The position numbers and the translations under genes are program-made. 64,000 nucleotides of DNA from an uncultured Lachnospiraceae bacterium (GTDB lineage: Bacteria; Bacillota; Clostridia; Lachnospirales; Lachnospiraceae), in the NCBI GenBank assembly GCA_949948735.1, contig CATLGV010000002.1, positions 62,001-126,000 of the forward strand, given 5' to 3'. The notes beneath the pieces were generated by a model. That model made no database searches and was not told the origin of the DNA. It saw nothing but the letters and a program-made list of their open reading frames with translations. How positions within the stretch are numbered: position 1 is the first letter of the stretch; every line of letters begins with the position of its first letter. Of this stretch, positions 1-8,830 are shown one piece after another.

Positions 1-79
1 CCGACTCTGTCCGGCAGCAGGCCTCCAGATCCTCCATTACCAGCTCCGCGTTCAGCCCCTTCTTATGTGCTTCTGCCAT
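1..79 (-). CDS. Partial CDS, unknown protein (N-terminus only)
   Basis: The minus strand reads an ATG at 77-79 followed by 25 sense codons (MAEAHKKGLNAELVMEDLEA and on) that run off the left edge. A strong ribosome binding site (GGAGGTGAT) sits just upstream. It begins 25 bp after the stop of the DUF4317 gene on the same strand, so the two probably share a transcript. Too little is present to name the product. Confidence 0.6.
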   Translation of the reverse strand, partial: MAEAHKKGLNAELVMEDLEACCRTES

Positions 80-103
80 GAAAATCACCTCCTTTCCCTA
101 CGG

Positions 104-1411
104 TTAGACGGTCGTTTCCACGCCGTTCAGGTTAATTGATTCATCGGCTTCTATCGGTATCAGCAGATATTTCTGGCCGTCGATAGTCTGTGCCTTTACG
201 TGCTCAGCCTTGTCCGGCTTCATCCGCAGAAAGACCTCTGCCCAGCGCTCCGTATCCGCAGGATTTACAGGCGCCTCCATGCTGACAAGCGTTTCAATCT
301 GTTCGGTTTTTTCCTGATTCTCCTGTTTGGTATCCGCAAGCTCCTGCCTGAGCGTTGCGACCTCCTCGAGAAGCTTGATTTCCTTCTTTTCCTTATGGCT
401 CCGCTCGAGCGCCTTCTCATCTACAAGATTTTTGACGGCGGGAAGCCCGTCGGAGAATTCTTCGGTAAACTGCTCCTGTATCATGGCGGCAGCGGCATCG
501 GGAATATCGCGCTGCGACAGCACGTCCTGAATAATCTGTGTTGTCAGCGTAAAGGCCTCCGGCTCCCCGATGATCAGGCCCTCCATCTCGGCTTCGTGCT
601 CCTGGGCCAGATCGTTCAGGCTTTCCTGAATCTGCAGCAGGACCTCGTCGCTCTGTTCGATAATCGGTGCGAGGGCAGTCTTTACAATGCTGTGGAAAGT
701 ATTGTGCTCCTCTGTAGCCGTGCGTCTTCCGCCGCAGCCAAGCGCCGCCTCCACGAAGTCCCGGTGGGAGTCTTTGGCGTCGCGCACATAATATGTAAGC
801 GTGTGAATGTCCGCCGAGCGTTCTGAAAAGCTTGGAAACAGAAACCCGACGTCCGGCATGCCCACGACACGGTCCTGGATGCGCACGCCGATACGGTTCT
901 CGTCTTCACGGTAGCCCAGCCCCGGCTTGGAGAGATTTACCGGGCAGATGGCGCAGAGCAGATACTGGAAGACCTCCTCCGATTCGTCGATTTTCAGATC
1001 GTCATTCGTCCTGGTAATCACATCGTACGCGTCGTGGAAGATCAGAATCAGGTAATTCCCGACATAGTCGTAGTGCTCGATAATCATGTCGTAGAGGTGC
1101 TCCAGCAGCTCGGGATTGCGCAGCCCGCTCTCGCGCAGCCCCAGAAGGTACCGCTGCCTTCCGCCCGGTTCTTCCTCCTCTTTTGCGAAGCGCAGCTCCA
1201 GAAGATTGTTTCCGATGGTTCCCGAAAGCGTCTTTTTGGCAATTTCAAGGTATTTATAAAATTCCTCGTCCTCGAGATTGAGGAAGCTTTCATTCAGCTC
1301 GACGACCTTGTTTTTGTTGGAATCGACATAGCAGCCGCACATTCTCGTAAACGTACAGGCTTCTTTTTTAAAACGGCGTTTGAGCTCCAGAATATCTTTA
1401 TTTCTTAACAT
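104..1411 (-). CDS. DUF4317 family protein
   Basis: A 435-residue soluble protein without signal peptide or membrane segment, recognised as a member of the DUF4317 family found in Clostridia; function unknown. The start at 1409-1411 (MLRNKDILELKRRFKKEACT) is chosen because GGAGG lies 7 bp upstream. The reading frame stays open for 53 more codons but has no ribosome binding site there. The N-terminal part carries the family motif around a Cys-rich CGCYVD segment. The C-terminal quarter is rich in Glu, Lys and Gln and probably forms a coiled coil (about residues 330-385). The next gene on the strand follows after 24 bp. Confidence 0.8.
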   Translation of the reverse strand: MLRNKDILELKRRFKKEACTFTRMCGCYVDSNKNKVVELNESFLNLEDEEFYKYLEIAKKTLSGTIGNNLLELRFAKEEEEPGGRQRYLLGLRESGLRNPELLEHLYDMIIEHYDYVGNYLILIFHDAYDVITRTNDDLKIDESEEVFQYLLCAICPVNLSKPGLGYREDENRIGVRIQDRVVGMPDVGFLFPSFSERSADIHTLTYYVRDAKDSHRDFVEAALGCGGRRTATEEHNTFHSIVKTALAPIIEQSDEVLLQIQESLNDLAQEHEAEMEGLIIGEPEAFTLTTQIIQDVLSQRDIPDAAAAMIQEQFTEEFSDGLPAVKNLVDEKALERSHKEKKEIKLLEEVATLRQELADTKQENQEKTEQIETLVSMEAPVNPADTERWAEVFLRMKPDKAEHVKAQTIDGQKYLLIPIEADESINLNGVETTV

Positions 1412-1610
1412 AATACTCCTCCGTTTGGCATATTCTTTATGCATTATAGCACAGATTCCGCATATTTTGAAACATATATGCGCGTGAAAAACAAAAATGT
1501 CTTGCCAAGCCGCAGGAAAAAGGAATATGATGATAACAGAGTCAAACAGGAGTATAACGACGGCGCACATTGATTGAAACGTCCGCGGAAGCGGGCGGAT
1601 GGAGGTTGAG

Positions 1611-3086
1611 ATGAAACAGGCAGATAAAAGAAACCTGACAATGGTAATGGATTTATACGAGCTGACGATGGCAAACGGCTATTTTAACGACGGCGACATG
1701 GCGTCGCGGGTGGCCTTTGACGTGTTTTACAGAAGGAATCCGGACAGGGGCGGGTTCACTATTTTCGCGGGGCTCGAGCAGATTGTCGAATACATAGAGA
1801 ACCTGCACTTCTCCGAGGAGGACATCGCTTATCTGCGGTCGCTGAATACCTTTACGGACGCATTTCTTGCCTATTTGAAGGACTTCAGGTTCCAGGGAGA
1901 CATCTATGCGTTTCCGGAGGGGACGGTCATGTATCCGAATGAACCGATTCTGACAGTGGTAGCGCCGCTGATTGACGCGCAGCTGGTGGAGACGGCCATT
2001 CTTACCAATGTCAATCATCAGTCCCTTGTCGCGACTAAGACAAGCCGTATCGTAAAGGCGGCGGCGGGGAAAGCGGTTTCGGACTTTGGCGCGCGGCGCG
2101 CGCATAATATGGACGCGGCGGTATACGGGGCGCGGGCCTCGTATATCGGCGGCGCGGCCGGTACGGCGACGGTACTTGCGGGGCAGATGTTCGGGATTCC
2201 CGTCAGCGGCACCATGGCGCACAGCTGGGTGATGTATTACAAGGACGAATTTGAAGCGTTTAAGAATTATGCGGTCAATTATCCGGATAACACAGTGCTG
2301 CTGGTCGACACCTATGACACGATTCAGTCGGGCATCCCGAATGCGATTCGCGTGGCGCATGAAATTCTGGAGCCCATGGGAAAGCGTCTTAAGGGCATCC
2401 GTATTGACAGCGGGGATCTGGCTTATCAGTCGATTAAGGTGCGCAAAATGCTGGATGCGGCAGGGCTTACGGACTGTAAGATTATCGTATCGAACAGCCT
2501 GGACGAGCACACGATATCGTCGCTGAACAATCAGAAGGCGTGTATCGACAGCTACGGCGTAGGCGAGCGGCTGATAACAGGCGCTTCGAGCGATTATTCG
2601 GACGACAACCTGTCGCTGCTGGGCGCCGTTTATAAGATCGCGGCCGTGGAGGAGAACGGCGTGTTTGAACCGCGCATCAAGATTTCCGGCACTATGGAGA
2701 AGATCACCAATCCGGGGCTGAAAAAGGTATATCGGATTTATGACCAGAACGGAAAGGCGAAGGCGGATCTGATTGCGAAAGCGGACGAAACGATAGATAT
2801 GAGCGGCGATTTCCGGTTCGTTGACCCGCAGATGCCCTGGCGGAATCTGAAGTTTACCGGCTGCAGCGCCAAACCGCTTCAGGTCAAGATCTTTGAGAAG
2901 GGCCGGCTGGTATATACGCTGCCGTCATTGGAGGAAATCCGCAGCTATGTAAAACGCCAGCTGGAGGAGGAGATCTGGGAGGAGGAGCAGCGGTTCATCA
3001 ATCCGCATGTGCATTACATGGATATGACCCCGGATTATTATGAGATGAAAATGAGCCTTTTGCACGAGAAAGGCAAAACGGTGTAA
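1611..3086 (+). CDS. pncB: Nicotinate phosphoribosyltransferase
   Basis: Converts nicotinate and PRPP to nicotinate mononucleotide, the entry step of the Preiss-Handler NAD salvage route; cytoplasmic. The 491 residues match the usual length of this family. Visible family features are the N-terminal DLYELTMANGYF segment, the GTMAHSWVM loop, and the IRIDSGDLAYQSIKVR and YGVGERLITG segments of the nicotinate/PRPP binding barrel. The start at 1611 is preferred over an in-frame ATG at 1599 because GGAGG at 1601-1605 would lie inside the longer reading. It is divergent from the DUF4317 gene, and no other NAD gene is adjacent. Confidence 0.93.
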   Translation: MKQADKRNLTMVMDLYELTMANGYFNDGDMASRVAFDVFYRRNPDRGGFTIFAGLEQIVEYIENLHFSEEDIAYLRSLNTFTDAFLAYLKDFRFQGDIYAFPEGTVMYPNEPILTVVAPLIDAQLVETAILTNVNHQSLVATKTSRIVKAAAGKAVSDFGARRAHNMDAAVYGARASYIGGAAGTATVLAGQMFGIPVSGTMAHSWVMYYKDEFEAFKNYAVNYPDNTVLLVDTYDTIQSGIPNAIRVAHEILEPMGKRLKGIRIDSGDLAYQSIKVRKMLDAAGLTDCKIIVSNSLDEHTISSLNNQKACIDSYGVGERLITGASSDYSDDNLSLLGAVYKIAAVEENGVFEPRIKISGTMEKITNPGLKKVYRIYDQNGKAKADLIAKADETIDMSGDFRFVDPQMPWRNLKFTGCSAKPLQVKIFEKGRLVYTLPSLEEIRSYVKRQLEEEIWEEEQRFINPHVHYMDMTPDYYEMKMSLLHEKGKTV

Positions 3087-3107
3087 AGGCTTTTTTGAGG
3101 TGTTTTG

Positions 3108-4217
3108 ATGAAACGTATTCGACACAGCTGCATCCAGATAAGAGTTATCCTGGCGGCTGCCGTAATTTGGGCGCTCTCAGGGGCAGTCCTTCCTGCGGCG
3201 GCAAAGGAGGAGGATGTCGCCGCGCTTTATCGGGAATACTGCGGACGGCTTGAAGCGGTGGAAAGCCGTGCGGATATCTCCGCAAACGGGTTTGAGATTG
3301 TGGAGAGCCAGATTTTCCCGATTGAGCTGGGCGGATATGGGGAGGTCTCCATGATTCCGGCCTTTGACAGGCGCTACAGCCGGCTGGCGCTGTTTTTTGT
3401 GCGGGAGGACGGGACTGTTTTGTATAAGACGGATCAGCTGGAGACAAACAACAGGGTCCTGGGGCAGATGAAACAGCCCAATAAAGCGATTGCGGCGGTG
3501 TCCTTTCAGGATCTCAACGGGGACGGGCGGATGGATATTGTACTGATTACTTCCTGCGTCAACGAGAGCGGCGCATATGCGCATAAGCCCTATAAGGTGG
3601 GCGATGTCCTGTTTCAGGACAGGACAGGGACCGGCTTTTACCGGGATTACCGGATTGCGGATAAGATTAACCGTTTTGGCATGAACAAAGGGGCGGAATC
3701 GATTACGGCGTTTGTGCGGGACGGCTGTTCGACGGAATTTTTGTATACGGCGACGACGCTGGACGAGCTGCTGGATAATCAGTTTCAGATTATCACGGAG
3801 CAGTGCTATTTCAGAACCTTCGGAAAACTGGGGCGCCTGCAGGTGGTGCCGGGGATATACCGCATTGCCAGCTATGATGTTTTTATGATTTATCTGGTGA
3901 ACGAGCAGGGCAATATCCTTTCCTGCCTGCAGCCGATGGGGGATTATGACAATCTCTATGCGCTCAAGGGAATTAACTGTCGGGATATTGACGGCGACGG
4001 CCTGAAGGATATTGTGGTGCTGGCGCGGTACAGCTATGCGGATGACGCCGGAGCGCTGGTGGTGGTAAGCGATTATTCGATTTATTACCAGCGCACAAAC
4101 GGATTTTCCGTGGACAGGGATATTCGCAATTATTATCAGTGCGGCGATGAAGATACGATGGAGGCGCTTGTAGAGAAGGCAAGAGCCTATTGGGGGTGGA
4201 AATCAGGAAATGATTAA
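3108..4217 (+). CDS. Secreted FG-GAP/VCBS-like protein linked to a two-component system
   Basis: A 369-residue protein with an N-terminal signal peptide (basic MKRIRHSC, hydrophobic core, AAA before residue 32), so exported or anchored outside the membrane. Two Ca-binding-like loops typical of FG-GAP/VCBS repeats are visible, DLNGDGRMDIV near residue 140 and DIDGDGLKDIV near residue 296, suggesting a partial beta-propeller. The last eight bases overlap the start of the response regulator at 4210, so it is translationally coupled to the sensor pair. An accessory or ligand-binding role for that kinase is an inference from this context. It starts 21 bp after pncB ends. Confidence 0.65.
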   Translation: MKRIRHSCIQIRVILAAAVIWALSGAVLPAAAKEEDVAALYREYCGRLEAVESRADISANGFEIVESQIFPIELGGYGEVSMIPAFDRRYSRLALFFVREDGTVLYKTDQLETNNRVLGQMKQPNKAIAAVSFQDLNGDGRMDIVLITSCVNESGAYAHKPYKVGDVLFQDRTGTGFYRDYRIADKINRFGMNKGAESITAFVRDGCSTEFLYTATTLDELLDNQFQIITEQCYFRTFGKLGRLQVVPGIYRIASYDVFMIYLVNEQGNILSCLQPMGDYDNLYALKGINCRDIDGDGLKDIVVLARYSYADDAGALVVVSDYSIYYQRTNGFSVDRDIRNYYQCGDEDTMEALVEKARAYWGWKSGND

Positions 4218-4869
4218 AATACTGATTGTGGACGACGAAAAACCGATTTGCGATTTGATTGATCTGAATTTGTCCTCCGTGGGATACCGCTGCGTGTCTG
4301 TACAGGACGGCCTGGAGGCAATCCGCATGGTTGAGAGTCAGGAATTTGACCTGATTTTGCTGGATATTATGCTGCCGGGGGCGGACGGCTATGAGGTGAT
4401 TGATTACATACGGCCGCTGGGCATACCCGTTATTTTTATTACCGCGAAGTATGAGGTAAAGGACCGGGTAAAGGGGCTGAAGCTGGGAGCGGATGATTAT
4501 CTGGTAAAGCCCTTTGAGGTGGTGGAGCTGGTCGCGCGGGTGGAGGCGGTGCTGCGCCGGTACAATAAGGCGGATCAGCGGCTGACGGCGGGCGATGTGA
4601 CGGTGGATCTGGAGGAACGCCGCGTCACGAAGGCGGGGCAGGTTGTAGAGCTTACAAATAAAGAATTCGGTCTGCTGGTGCTGTTTATCAAGAATAAGAA
4701 TATCGCGTTGTTTCGGGAGACCCTGTATGAGAAGGTGTGGGAGGAGGCGTACTACGGGGACAGCCGTACCCTGGACCTGCACGTGCAGCGGTTAAGAAGA
4801 AAGCTGGGCTGGGAACATAATCTGGTAGCGGTATATAAGGTCGGCTACCGCTTAGAGGTGCCTCGATGA
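4210..4869 (+). CDS. OmpR/PhoB-family response regulator
   Basis: A 219-residue transcription regulator with an N-terminal receiver domain (acid pair DDE at residues 8-10, phospho-acceptor Asp in LILLDIMLPG near residue 52, conserved Lys in VKPF near residue 101). The C-terminal winged-helix DNA-binding domain ends in the usual TLDLHVQRLRRKL and VGYRLE segments. The start overlaps the preceding secreted-protein gene and the stop overlaps the kinase start at 4866, so all are coupled. OmpR-family proteins commonly bind 11-bp direct repeats, and an array with exactly that spacing lies at the end of this operon (7154-7215). Confidence 0.93.
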   Translation: MIKILIVDDEKPICDLIDLNLSSVGYRCVSVQDGLEAIRMVESQEFDLILLDIMLPGADGYEVIDYIRPLGIPVIFITAKYEVKDRVKGLKLGADDYLVKPFEVVELVARVEAVLRRYNKADQRLTAGDVTVDLEERRVTKAGQVVELTNKEFGLLVLFIKNKNIALFRETLYEKVWEEAYYGDSRTLDLHVQRLRRKLGWEHNLVAVYKVGYRLEVPR

Positions 4870-6305
4870 AATTTTCCTACAAATTACTCTTGTCAACAAT
4901 TATCGTGATGGCGCTTGCGCTGGGGTTCAGCGGCTTTTATTTTGTCAATTATGTGTTTGAGACCTCCCTGGACAGGGAGGTTGGGCAGGCGCTCGACGAA
5001 AGCAGCATCTTAAGCTTCGCGTTTGAGACCGCAGCGCTGAACGTGCCTGCAAAGTACAGCATTCTGCCGGACAGCACGGTGGAGGAAATCGCCTCTAATC
5101 TGGAAAGCGGCGGACAGAGCAGTACGAGGAGGCGCATCCGTATTTCGGGCGAGGAGAAGAACGCGCTGTATGTAAGCGATGGTTTTGCGGCGGATTATGA
5201 GCTGCTTGCGCAGACGGATGAGGAGACGAAGCTGTACCGCGTGGTCACGGCAGAAGGTAAGTACTATATCCACACAAGCGTTATGGTCAATGTCCTCGAC
5301 AGAATCCTTTATCTGGAAACGATGCGGGACGTCACGAGCGTCTTTACGGAGCGGCAGCTGGGCTTCTCCCTGTATCGGCGGGTAACGCTGATTATGCTGT
5401 TGATCGGTACGGTTATCATGCACCTGATCGCGTCGTTTCTGACAAAGCCGATTCGGCTGCTGACACGCGCGACAAAGCGGATGGCGCAGGGCGAGTATTC
5501 CTATCGGGCAAAGCAGGTCAGCAGGGATGAGCTGGGACAGCTGACGCGCGACTTTAATTATATGGCAAAGGCGCTGGAGCAGAACATCGAAAAGCTGGAG
5601 GAGGAGCTTGACGCGAAGGAGGAATTTATGGGGGCCTTTGCGCATGAGCTTAAGACGCCGCTGACGGCCATTATCGGCTATGCGGATATGCTGCGTTCCC
5701 ATAAGCTCGACGAGGAAAAGAGCTTTATGTCGGCCAATTACATTTACACCGAGGGAAAGCGTCTTGAGGCCATGTCGCTGCGGCTGCTGGACATTATCGT
5801 AACCGGAAAGAATGAAGCGGTGTTAAGCCGGGTGCCTGCCGGCGATATTTTTGTGTACCTTGAAGAGATGTTTGCGGACCGCAGGGACGTGGACATCCGG
5901 TTTTCATATGATGCGCAGGACATTTGGGCGGAGGTCAATCTGATTAAGACGGTGCTGGTCAATCTCATTGACAACGCGTATAAGGCGTCGGAGGACGGCG
6001 GAGTGATCGAGGTCAGCGGCTATATCTCGGAGGAGGGCTACTGCTTTGCGGTCAAGGATTACGGCATCGGCATCCCTTCGGAGGAGCTGCGCAAAATCAC
6101 AAAGGCTTTTTATATGGTAGATAAATCCCGCGCGCGCAGCAAGAACGGCGCAGGGCTTGGGCTGGCGCTGTGTGAGGAAATCCTGAAAATACATCACAGC
6201 GGGCTGGGGATAGAGAGTACGGTAGGAGAAGGCTCCTGCTTCTGGTTTGTCCTTCCGGCGGAGGGCGGCAGCGTGCAGACGGAGGAGAAAGAGCCTGCGG
6301 ACTGA
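4866..6305 (+). CDS. Membrane sensor histidine kinase
   Basis: A 479-residue sensor kinase. A first membrane helix lies at residues 7-30 and a second near 175-195. The roughly 140-residue extracytoplasmic domain between them carries no family I recognise. A HAMP linker follows (KPIRLLTRATKRMAQGEY), then the H-box FAHELKTPLTAIIGY with its phospho-accepting His near residue 260. The ATPase domain shows an N-box (NLIDNAYKASEDGG), a G1 box (VKDYGIGIP) and a G2 box (GAGLGLALC). It would phosphorylate the regulator encoded just upstream, with which it overlaps by 4 bp. Confidence 0.93.
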   Translation: MKFSYKLLLSTIIVMALALGFSGFYFVNYVFETSLDREVGQALDESSILSFAFETAALNVPAKYSILPDSTVEEIASNLESGGQSSTRRRIRISGEEKNALYVSDGFAADYELLAQTDEETKLYRVVTAEGKYYIHTSVMVNVLDRILYLETMRDVTSVFTERQLGFSLYRRVTLIMLLIGTVIMHLIASFLTKPIRLLTRATKRMAQGEYSYRAKQVSRDELGQLTRDFNYMAKALEQNIEKLEEELDAKEEFMGAFAHELKTPLTAIIGYADMLRSHKLDEEKSFMSANYIYTEGKRLEAMSLRLLDIIVTGKNEAVLSRVPAGDIFVYLEEMFADRRDVDIRFSYDAQDIWAEVNLIKTVLVNLIDNAYKASEDGGVIEVSGYISEEGYCFAVKDYGIGIPSEELRKITKAFYMVDKSRARSKNGAGLGLALCEEILKIHHSGLGIESTVGEGSCFWFVLPAEGGSVQTEEKEPAD

Positions 6306-6325
6306 GAAAGGGGTATGGTGTACAG

Positions 6326-7156
6326 ATGAGAAACAAAATCAAGCTTGTCATTATCCTTGTGGCTGCGGTACTGGTAATGATGCTGTCCGTCTGGGGACCT
6401 GAGGCGCTGGCGCAGTATAAGGATAACGGGATTCTGGAGGTTATTCACGCGGAAGCGGTGCAGGAGGCCGGAGAAGGCTATCGCTACCAGCTCAACGCCA
6501 ATGAGAAGCTCTATATTCTCTCAAGATGTCTGGACAGTCAGGATATCCCCGAGAGTGAGCAGAACGCGCTGACGCGGATGGAGAGCACGGAGCTGGACTA
6601 TCAGGATCTGGAGGGGGCGTATGCCTTTGTGGTGAATCACAAAGGGCCCTCCGGCAGGGAAATTACGGACGAGCAGATTTACGAGACCTGCAACGAAGGG
6701 CTTGGGATGCTTAAGGAAGCCGGGATTTTGCCGGATGAGGTCAAGGCGGTCAAGGCGGTGTCCTACGACGCGACGCTGTATTCGGCAATTGATGTGCTCG
6801 AGCCGAGAAATAATGTGGCGGTATGGAAGGTGAGCCTGTCCAACAGCCAGCGCAACGCCAATAAGGAAAACCGCCTGATTGACGCGTACATCGATGCGGA
6901 CGACGGGAAGATTTATGAATTTTATGCGCGAACGGCGCTGCTGTGGGAGGACATTGATGCGGACGCGTTGGTGGAGGCGTGGAGCGATTACATGGGACTG
7001 TCGTATCCGTCGCCCTATATGTCGGACAATCCGCTGCTGGAGAATACGCCGTATTTCAAAAAATACGTATTTTCGGGAATGGGAGACGAACGCACGATTG
7101 TGACCGTCGGATTTTATGAGGGTATCAACGAGCTGTTCCTCAAGGTTTCCCGGTGA
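6326..7156 (+). CDS. Membrane-anchored protein with PepSY-like segment, last gene of the sensor operon
   Basis: A 276-residue protein with one N-terminal membrane helix (residues 6-27) and the rest predicted outside the cell. Near residue 195 the segment AYIDADDGKIYEFYA resembles the strand-turn of PepSY-type domains; I rate this as suggestive only. It follows the kinase by 20 bp and is the last gene before the terminator at 7216, so it is most likely an accessory or output of this two-component system. No catalytic motif was seen. Confidence 0.6.
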   Translation: MRNKIKLVIILVAAVLVMMLSVWGPEALAQYKDNGILEVIHAEAVQEAGEGYRYQLNANEKLYILSRCLDSQDIPESEQNALTRMESTELDYQDLEGAYAFVVNHKGPSGREITDEQIYETCNEGLGMLKEAGILPDEVKAVKAVSYDATLYSAIDVLEPRNNVAVWKVSLSNSQRNANKENRLIDAYIDADDGKIYEFYARTALLWEDIDADALVEAWSDYMGLSYPSPYMSDNPLLENTPYFKKYVFSGMGDERTIVTVGFYEGINELFLKVSR

Positions 7157-7215
7157 TGCAATTTTGATGCAAATATGATGGAAAAATGATACAGAAATGA
7201 TGCCGTTTTGATGCA
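7154..7215 (+). promoter_or_regulatory. Array of six 11-bp-spaced heptamers (PhoB/OmpR-box-like)
   Basis: Six copies of a TGATGCA-like heptamer begin at 7154, 7165, 7176, 7187, 7198 and 7209, exactly 11 bp apart. All begin TGAT; three are exact (TGATGCA), and the others are TGATGGA, TGATACA and TGATGCC. The spacers are four bases each (ATTT, AATA, AAAA, GAAA, GTTT), mostly A/T. This 7+4 layout matches the geometry of Pho-box direct repeats bound by OmpR-family regulators. The first copy overlaps the stop codon of the preceding gene. The cognate regulator is inferred to be the one at 4210. Confidence 0.7.
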
Positions 7216-7259
7216 CCGCCCCTGTAAGCTTATCCTGTAGGCTTACAGAGGCGGTTTTT
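7216..7259 (+). terminator. Rho-independent terminator
   Basis: A stem CCGCC/GGCGG continuing as CTGTAAGC/GCTTACAG, with one mismatch and an 11-nt loop, is followed by TTTTT at 7255-7259. It closes the sensor operon. Confidence 0.88.
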
Positions 7260-7293
7260 GCATTATGGGAAAGTACGCGGGAGGACATCATAT

Positions 7294-8754
7294 ATGTATC
7301 AGGGATACGTTTATTGCGGGAGATACAGACACGAATATTATATGAGGAAAAGAAGGGCGGCCGTGATAAAGGCGTGCGCGATAGCGCTGCTTACGGCCGC
7401 GGCCGCGAGCGTTCTGGCCTTCCATGCGGATAAGGTGCGGGAATTGGCGCTCCGGGTATTTTTAGCCTCGGGCATTGTGGAGCGGGTGGAGCTGCCCGGG
7501 GCGGAGCCGGGAGAGCCCGGGGAAGCGATACCGGAAAACCTGCTCTATGGGAAAATGGTTTCGGAGAGCAGTATGCCTGCGGATATTTCGGAGGCTGCGA
7601 GGATAGCCGCGCCGGGCGCACCGGTGGTTTTTGTGGATGCGGGACACGGCGGTGCGGACGGCGGCTGCGCCGCGGAGGGCATACAGGAAAAAACAATCAA
7701 TCTTGCCATCGCAAAGCGGGTGCAGGAGAAGCTGGAGGGGCTGGGATATCAGGTTATTATGGCGCGGGAGGCGGATACATATATCACAAAGGAAGACCGG
7801 GTAAGACTGGCAAACGAAAGCCATGCGGACATCTATATCAGCATTCATCAGAATGCCTCCGAGGAACCCGGTGTGGCCGGGATGGAGGTCTGGTTTGCGC
7901 AGGCGGATGACACGCGCGATAACAAAAGGCTCGCGCAGCTTATCCAGCAGCAGACGGCAGCGAGCACCGGCGCCCGGGAGCGGGAGCTGCGCGGGGACGC
8001 GCCGTTTCATGTGACCGGAAGCACGTCCATGCCCGCCTGTCTGATCGAGACGGGCTTTCTGACGAACGCCCGGGAGCGGGAGCTGCTGGCCACGGTGGAA
8101 TATCAGGAACAGGTTGCAGCCGGGATTGTGCGGGGAATAGAGTATTATTTTCATCCTAAGACCATGTATCTGACCTTTGACGACGGTCCTTCCGCGGAAA
8201 ATACCGGAAGGGTTTTGGAGGTGCTGCGGGAGCGGGACATTCAGGCGACGTTTTTTCTGGTCGGAGAGAATGTTGAAAAGCATCCTGAAATCGCGCGGCA
8301 GATTGTCGCCGAGGGGCACACCATCGGGATTCACTGTAACTGTCACGACTACGATACGCTCTATGAAAGTGTGGAAAGCTATGTGGCGGATTTTGAGAAG
8401 GCGCGTCAGACCATTTATGAGGTAACGGGCGTCGAGGCCACGCTGTTCCGGTTTCCGGGCGGCAGTAGGAATGATTACAACCGGGATGTGTACGAGGACA
8501 TTATTGACGAAATGACTGCCCGCGGTTACATTTATTACGACTGGAACGCAAGCCTTGAGGACGCGGTATCAGACTGGACGCCGGATCAGCTGGTCGCAAA
8601 CGGCGTTGAGACGACGCTGGGCCGCAGAAAGGTGATTCTGCTGGCACACGACGTCGTGTACAGCACGGGCGTCTGCCTGGACGATCTGCTGGAGCGCCTG
8701 CCGGAATATGAGATGAAGCCGCTCACGCCACAGGTGGAACCGATACAATTTTAA
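7294..8754 (+). CDS. Bifunctional N-acetylmuramoyl-L-alanine amidase / polysaccharide deacetylase
   Basis: A 486-residue exported cell-wall enzyme. After a Tyr/Arg-rich N-terminus and one membrane segment (about residues 30-48) comes an amidase_3 domain (about 110-285). Its zinc ligands and catalytic residues are visible in DAGHGGADGG, the Glu of GIQEKT, SIHQNAS and LIETGFL. A NodB polysaccharide deacetylase domain follows (about 290-480), with TFDDGPS, the H-x3-H motif HCNCH, RFPGGSRN and LLAHDV. Both active sites look intact. The start at 7294 follows GGAGG by 9 bp. The amidase cuts the stem peptide from muramic acid, and the deacetylase probably acts on N-acetyl sugars of the wall. Confidence 0.9.
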   Translation: MYQGYVYCGRYRHEYYMRKRRAAVIKACAIALLTAAAASVLAFHADKVRELALRVFLASGIVERVELPGAEPGEPGEAIPENLLYGKMVSESSMPADISEAARIAAPGAPVVFVDAGHGGADGGCAAEGIQEKTINLAIAKRVQEKLEGLGYQVIMAREADTYITKEDRVRLANESHADIYISIHQNASEEPGVAGMEVWFAQADDTRDNKRLAQLIQQQTAASTGARERELRGDAPFHVTGSTSMPACLIETGFLTNARERELLATVEYQEQVAAGIVRGIEYYFHPKTMYLTFDDGPSAENTGRVLEVLRERDIQATFFLVGENVEKHPEIARQIVAEGHTIGIHCNCHDYDTLYESVESYVADFEKARQTIYEVTGVEATLFRFPGGSRNDYNRDVYEDIIDEMTARGYIYYDWNASLEDAVSDWTPDQLVANGVETTLGRRKVILLAHDVVYSTGVCLDDLLERLPEYEMKPLTPQVEPIQF

Positions 8755-8830
8755 GTGTAATTACGGAACAAATATGATATAATATCCCAAAAGACAGGCT
8801 GATGCGATACAGCCATTGGAGGGATAGTCA

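Noticed and set aside
200..826. Long plus-strand open frame opposite the DUF4317 gene
   Set aside because: Composition and position show it is the antisense shadow of the minus-strand gene; no ribosome binding site and no recognisable domain.
1653..2510. 285-codon minus-strand frame over pncB
   Set aside because: Arg/His-rich shadow of a clearly conserved enzyme on the other strand.
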